From JAWLCG01 sp041687295 (lineage in GTDB: Bacteria > Planctomycetota > Phycisphaerae > SM23-33 > FEN-1343), in NCBI GenBank assembly GCA_041687295.1, contig JAWLCG010000069.1:1-16841 (forward strand): DNA of 16,841 bases, read 5' to 3'. The first letter of the stretch is position 1, and the number at the start of each line of letters is the position of its first letter. Position numbers and translations under genes: made by a program. Shown piece by piece: positions 14,042-16,841 of this stretch. The notes beneath the pieces are model-generated. The model saw only the letters and a list, made by a program, of their open reading frames with translations. It made no database searches and was not told the DNA's origin.

Positions 14042-14536
14042 GTGCAGATCGCGATCGCGTCGGACCATGCGGGGTTCCGCTACAAGCAGGAGATCGCGCT
14101 CTACCTGCGGAGCCTCGGCCACGAGGTGCGGGACTTCGGCACCGACTCGGAGGGCCCGGCCGACTACCCGGTGTTCATCCGCCGGGCCGCCCAGGCCGTC
14201 GCCGCCGGGCAGGCCGAGCGGGGCATCGTGCTGGGCGGCTCGGGCAACGGCGAGGCCATGGTCGCCAACCGCGTCGCCGGCATCCGCTGCGCGCTGTGCT
14301 GGAATCCCGAGTCGGCCCGGCTGGCCAGGCTGCACAACGACGCGAACATGCTCTCGCTGGGCCAGCGCCTGCTGACACTGGAGATGGCCCTGGAGATCGT
14401 CGCCATCTGGCTGGGCACCCACTTTGCCGGCGGCCGACACGCCCGCCGCATCGGCCTGATCGACCAGCCCCCCGCCCCCGCCGGCCAGTTCCTGCCCCGC
14501 CTGTCCAGCCCCGACCGCTCCTCGGCGCCACTGTAG
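14042..14536 (+). CDS. rpiB: RpiB/LacA-family sugar-phosphate isomerase
   Basis: The protein has 164 residues. The family interconverts aldose and ketose phosphates, chiefly ribose 5-phosphate and ribulose 5-phosphate in the pentose phosphate pathway. Visible motifs are ASDHAGF (6-12) with Asp8 and His9 for substrate binding, GGSGNGE (65-71), and HNDAN (98-102). The place usually held by the catalytic Cys in the CGTG form is Ser67 here, as in the mycobacterial type where a Glu is the base; Glu71 is the likely counterpart. The start is GTG at 14042 with a strong GGAGG 6 bases upstream; no ATG fits. The last 20 or so residues are Pro-rich and beyond the usual fold. Other sugar phosphates (allose, galactose) are possible substrates. 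Confidence 0.9.
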   Translation: MQIAIASDHAGFRYKQEIALYLRSLGHEVRDFGTDSEGPADYPVFIRRAAQAVAAGQAERGIVLGGSGNGEAMVANRVAGIRCALCWNPESARLARLHNDANMLSLGQRLLTLEMALEIVAIWLGTHFAGGRHARRIGLIDQPPAPAGQFLPRLSSPDRSSAPL

Positions 14537-14613
14537 TGCCGTCCTGGAGGGGCCAGGCTGAAATGGGGGGAGTAGAACGACCCCGGTCCGGAGCCCCCGA
14601 AGCCCGGGGATCG

Positions 14614-14630
14614 GAGCCCCTGCGGGGCTC
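14614..14630 (+). terminator. Hairpin downstream of rpiB
   Basis: GAGCCCC and GGGGCTC form a 7-bp perfect stem with a 3-base loop about 80 bases after the rpiB stop codon. No T-run follows, so termination is uncertain. Confidence 0.35.
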
Positions 14631-14853
14631 AGCACTCCACACTGCCTGGGCGCCCTACTCCACCGGCCGGGCGCCATTGACTGGCTGGCAGGATCGCCGG
14701 TGGCCAGTCACGGGGCCTTTGCCAGGACTGCAGACGCGGCGGGTGTGCAAGGCCGGGACGTCCCGGCATCGCATTCCCTTCAGACATCCCGGCGCCCCGG
14801 CCGCCCAGGACTTCCCGCCGCCGCAGCCGACCGTGGCCGCGTGCTTGGGGGCG

Positions 14854-14884
14854 GGGCACCCAACATTCCAGGCTGGCCGGTCTA
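14854..14884 (-). repeat. Gene-trailer repeat, copy after the beta-helix gene
   Basis: On the minus strand, directly after the TAG stop codon, comes TAGACCGGCCAGCCTGGAATG and then TTGGGTGCCCCG. It matches the trailer of the dehydrogenase gene (12948-12978) at roughly three quarters of positions, and a shorter relative, GGCCAGGCTGAAATGGG, lies after rpiB (14551-14567, plus strand). Confidence 0.5.
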
Positions 14885-16841
14885 CTAAGGCTGGGGCCCG
14901 GCGACGGCGGCCAGGGCGGGGTGGGCCAGAATTGGCGGGGCGGCCAGGACGGGCTCATCGGCCGACAGGGCGGGCGGGGCGGACGAGTCGCCGCCCTCGC
15001 CCCAGTAGCCCAGCAGGTAGCCCAGGTCGCGGTCGTCGACGATGCCGTCGGCGGTGAAGTCGCCCTCGGCCCATCCGCCGGGCTGGCCCCAGTGGCTCAG
15101 GACGACGCTGAGGTCGCGGTCGTCGACGACGCCGTCGCGGTTGGCGTCGCCCGGGTGGGGTATGTAGAGGCTGTGGGTGAAGTCCTGCCCGTCGCCCAGG
15201 GGGTTGCCGGCGGCGTCGTGGACATCCTGCGCGGCGATCCGCAGCGTGTAGCGCCCCGAGGGCATGGGGGCGTTGGAGATGTTCCAGGTGGCCTGGCGGT
15301 ACTTCGCGTCGTAGCTCATGAAGACCGAGCTGGCGTCGATGGGCAGGCCGGCGGCGTTGAGGATGGCCAGGTCGCCGGTCGTCAGCGAGGGCCCGACGTC
15401 CTCGGTGAAGGTCAGCCTCAGCCAGGCGGGCCGGGTGGCCAGAGGCGGGCTGGCCATGCCTAGCACCACCGTCGAGACCCGCGGGCCGAGCGTGTCGCTG
15501 GGCGTCTCGCCGGGCCAGTCGCCGATGCCGAAGCCGCGCTGCATGTACTCGACGACGGCGGCGGCGGTGTAGCGGGCGTCCCAGTTGTGGCGGCTCAGGT
15601 TGCGGGCGCCGGCGAGGAAGCTCTCCATCGTGCCGGCCCCGCCGACGGTGACGTCGTAGGTGTAGATCGATCGGCTGGGGTCGGGGTAGTCGCCGGGGCC
15701 GCTGTTCTCGTTGCCCCACTGGTAGACGACGTTGTCGACGTCCGTCACGCCGGCCAGGCCGACCAGGCCCTTGCTGCAGGAGACGCCGTGGGCGACGAGG
15801 TTGCGCTGGGCGGTGGCACCGGCCTTGTCCATCATGTCGATGCCCCAGCCCTTGGCGAAGCCGTCGCCCCGCATGCCCCACATCGCCCCGTGCAGCACGA
15901 CGTTGTCGATGGCGTGGTTGATCGCGCCGCTGCCGCTGATGAAGAACGCGATGCCGTTGCCCAGGAACAGGTTGTCCTCGACCGTGCCGCCCTGGCGCAG
16001 CTGAAGCCCATGGCTGCTGGCGCGGGCGCTGATGTTGCCGCGGACCGTCGCGTTGGTCACGTAGGCGAGGTACATGTTGTGGTTGTAGATCGTCGGGCTG
16101 GTCGGGCCCGTCAGGTCGCGCCAGCCGTTGTGGTCCAGCACGTTCTCCTCGACCAGCAGGCCCGAGCCGCTGATGGCGTGGATGCCCTGGGCGAAGGCGT
16201 CGCTGGGCGAGGGGTCGCTGGCCCAGCTGTCGACGATGACGTTGCGGCGGATCTGCACGTTGCGGATGGCCTTGCCGTAGGCCTGCAGCACGTAGATGCC
16301 GGTGCCGAAGCCCTCAATCTTGCAGTCCTCGACGAGCGTCCAGTCCGTGCCGCCGGTGATGCGCACGCCGACCGGGGCGATGCCCCACGAGTCGGTGCCG
16401 GTGCCGTCGTAGTCCTGCGGAAAAAAGTGCAGGCCGATGATGGCCAGGTGGTCCACGCGGCGGTGGTCGGGGTCGGTGCTGTTATTGAGGCCGTCGAGCT
16501 TGACGCCGCTCTCACCGCCGGTCAGCAGCAGCGGGCGGGGCAGGCTCGCGTCGCCGTAGTAGCTGATGAGCATCGGCTCGTCGGCGCTGCGCCCGCCCTG
16601 GCGGTTCCAGTAGCCCAGGCCCTGGTCGAGCCACACGTCGCCGCGCCGCAGCAGCAGGTGGTCGGGCATGCCGGGCCGCAGCAGGCTGATGCCCTGGGCG
16701 ATCGAGGCGACCGGGTCGGTCTGGCTCAGGCCGCTGTTGGCGTCGTCGCCGGCCGAGCTGCTGACGTAGACGATCCGGCTATCGGCACTGGGCTCGACGA
16801 TCGTCCAGCCCTCCGGGCTCATCGACACCGACAGCAGCAGG
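14885..16841 (-). CDS. Right-handed beta-helix protein with Ig-like domain and dockerin-like repeats (5' end outside window)
   Basis: The frame is open to the right edge (the codons before the first ATG at 16822 read LLLSVS), so the true start and any signal peptide are probably outside the window; about 651 codons are visible. An N-terminal part resembles the opening of surface beta-helix proteins (YVSSSAGDDANSG, LLLRRGDVWL). Then come repeated short turns such as VRITGG, IEGFGTGIYV, IRRNVIVDSW, VEENVLDHNG, VRGNISARAS and VEDNLFLGNG, typical of parallel beta-helices found in pectate-lyase-like and related polysaccharide-active proteins. An SbsA-type Ig-like domain follows (LRLTFTEDVG...). 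Two dockerin-like repeats (GDANRDGVVDDRDLS and GDFTADGIVDDRDLG) are near the C-terminus. The last 34 residues are Ala/Pro-rich with no PEP-CTERM signal. Whether it is an enzyme or a binding protein is not clear. Confidence 0.8.
   Translation of the reverse strand, partial: LLLSVSMSPEGWTIVEPSADSRIVYVSSSAGDDANSGLSQTDPVASIAQGISLLRPGMPDHLLLRRGDVWLDQGLGYWNRQGGRSADEPMLISYYGDASLPRPLLLTGGESGVKLDGLNNSTDPDHRRVDHLAIIGLHFFPQDYDGTGTDSWGIAPVGVRITGGTDWTLVEDCKIEGFGTGIYVLQAYGKAIRNVQIRRNVIVDSWASDPSPSDAFAQGIHAISGSGLLVEENVLDHNGWRDLTGPTSPTIYNHNMYLAYVTNATVRGNISARASSHGLQLRQGGTVEDNLFLGNGIAFFISGSGAINHAIDNVVLHGAMWGMRGDGFAKGWGIDMMDKAGATAQRNLVAHGVSCSKGLVGLAGVTDVDNVVYQWGNENSGPGDYPDPSRSIYTYDVTVGGAGTMESFLAGARNLSRHNWDARYTAAAVVEYMQRGFGIGDWPGETPSDTLGPRVSTVVLGMASPPLATRPAWLRLTFTEDVGPSLTTGDLAILNAAGLPIDASSVFMSYDAKYRQATWNISNAPMPSGRYTLRIAAQDVHDAAGNPLGDGQDFTHSLYIPHPGDANRDGVVDDRDLSVVLSHWGQPGGWAEGDFTADGIVDDRDLGYLLGYWGEGGDSSAPPALSADEPVLAAPPILAHPALAAVAGPQP

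Larger units (their letters stand above)
14537..14884. other. Intergenic region between convergent genes, hairpins only
   Basis: No gene is supported. The region contains the hairpin GAGCCCC TGC GGGGCTC (14614-14630) and the perfect 16-base palindrome GCCGGGACGTCCCGGC (14752-14767). Trailer repeats lie close to both flanking stop codons (14551-14573 and about 14854-14884). Confidence 0.5.

Noticed and set aside
13009..15057. Plus-strand open frame of 682 codons spanning the dehydrogenase antisense and rpiB in another frame
   Set aside because: It crosses two well-supported genes and two intergenic regions, and its composition is low-complexity Arg/Pro/Gly-rich, typical of a shadow frame.
1..16841. 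CRISPR array, tRNA or rRNA genes, insertion sequence
   Set aside because: I saw no regularly spaced direct repeats, no tRNA-like cloverleaf with a conserved T-arm, no rRNA signature and no transposase reading frame.

Overview
The window looks like a high-GC bacterial chromosome fragment, most likely from a planctomycete of the Phycisphaerae type. That assignment is an inference from gene style: two secreted proteins carry tandem dockerin-like repeats of the GDxNxDGxVDDxDLSxLLxxWG kind, one has a PEP-CTERM tail, large polysaccharide-active enzymes dominate, an RnfB subunit is present, and a palindromic interspersed repeat occurs twice. Two runs of ten Ns (5836-5845 and 12788-12797) indicate a scaffolded draft or metagenome assembly.

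Layout. Positions 1-2224 form a signalling block on the minus strand. It holds the N-terminus of a methyl-accepting chemotaxis protein (cut by the left edge), a small helical protein of unknown function, and a degenerate receiver-domain protein. The last two genes are each preceded by a sigma-28 (FliA)-like promoter and by the same structured leader. In each leader a conserved hairpin competes for one strand with a U-tailed terminator. Positions 2701-3540 encode RnfB (minus) without other Rnf subunits in view. Positions 3635-8484 (minus) hold a heparinase II/III-like protein and a secreted TIM-barrel glycoside hydrolase interrupted by an in-frame amber codon. Divergent to these, 8766-10157 (plus) encodes a secreted M64-type metallopeptidase with dockerin-like repeats and PEP-CTERM. 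It is followed by a GH38 alpha-mannosidase-like enzyme (10478-12604). A beta-hydroxyacid dehydrogenase (12979-13884, minus) and an RpiB/LacA-type isomerase (14042-14536, plus) are divergently arranged. The right end (14885-16841, minus) is a beta-helix protein with an Ig-like domain and dockerin-like repeats, running off the window.

How the genes may work together. The left block fits a motility/chemotaxis regulon driven by sigma-28. The rest fits polysaccharide or glycoprotein use: lyase-like and hydrolase enzymes, a protease and a mannosidase release sugars, and the isomerase and dehydrogenase could act on sugar phosphates and hydroxyacids. No substrate can be named from sequence alone.

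The most interesting signal is the leader RNA. Copies at 736-848 and 2081-2199 (minus strand) share a core hairpin with conserved internal-loop bases. A diverged third copy lies at 10296-10350 (plus strand) upstream of the mannosidase gene. I do not recognise it as any known riboswitch class. It is a candidate new cis-regulatory RNA.
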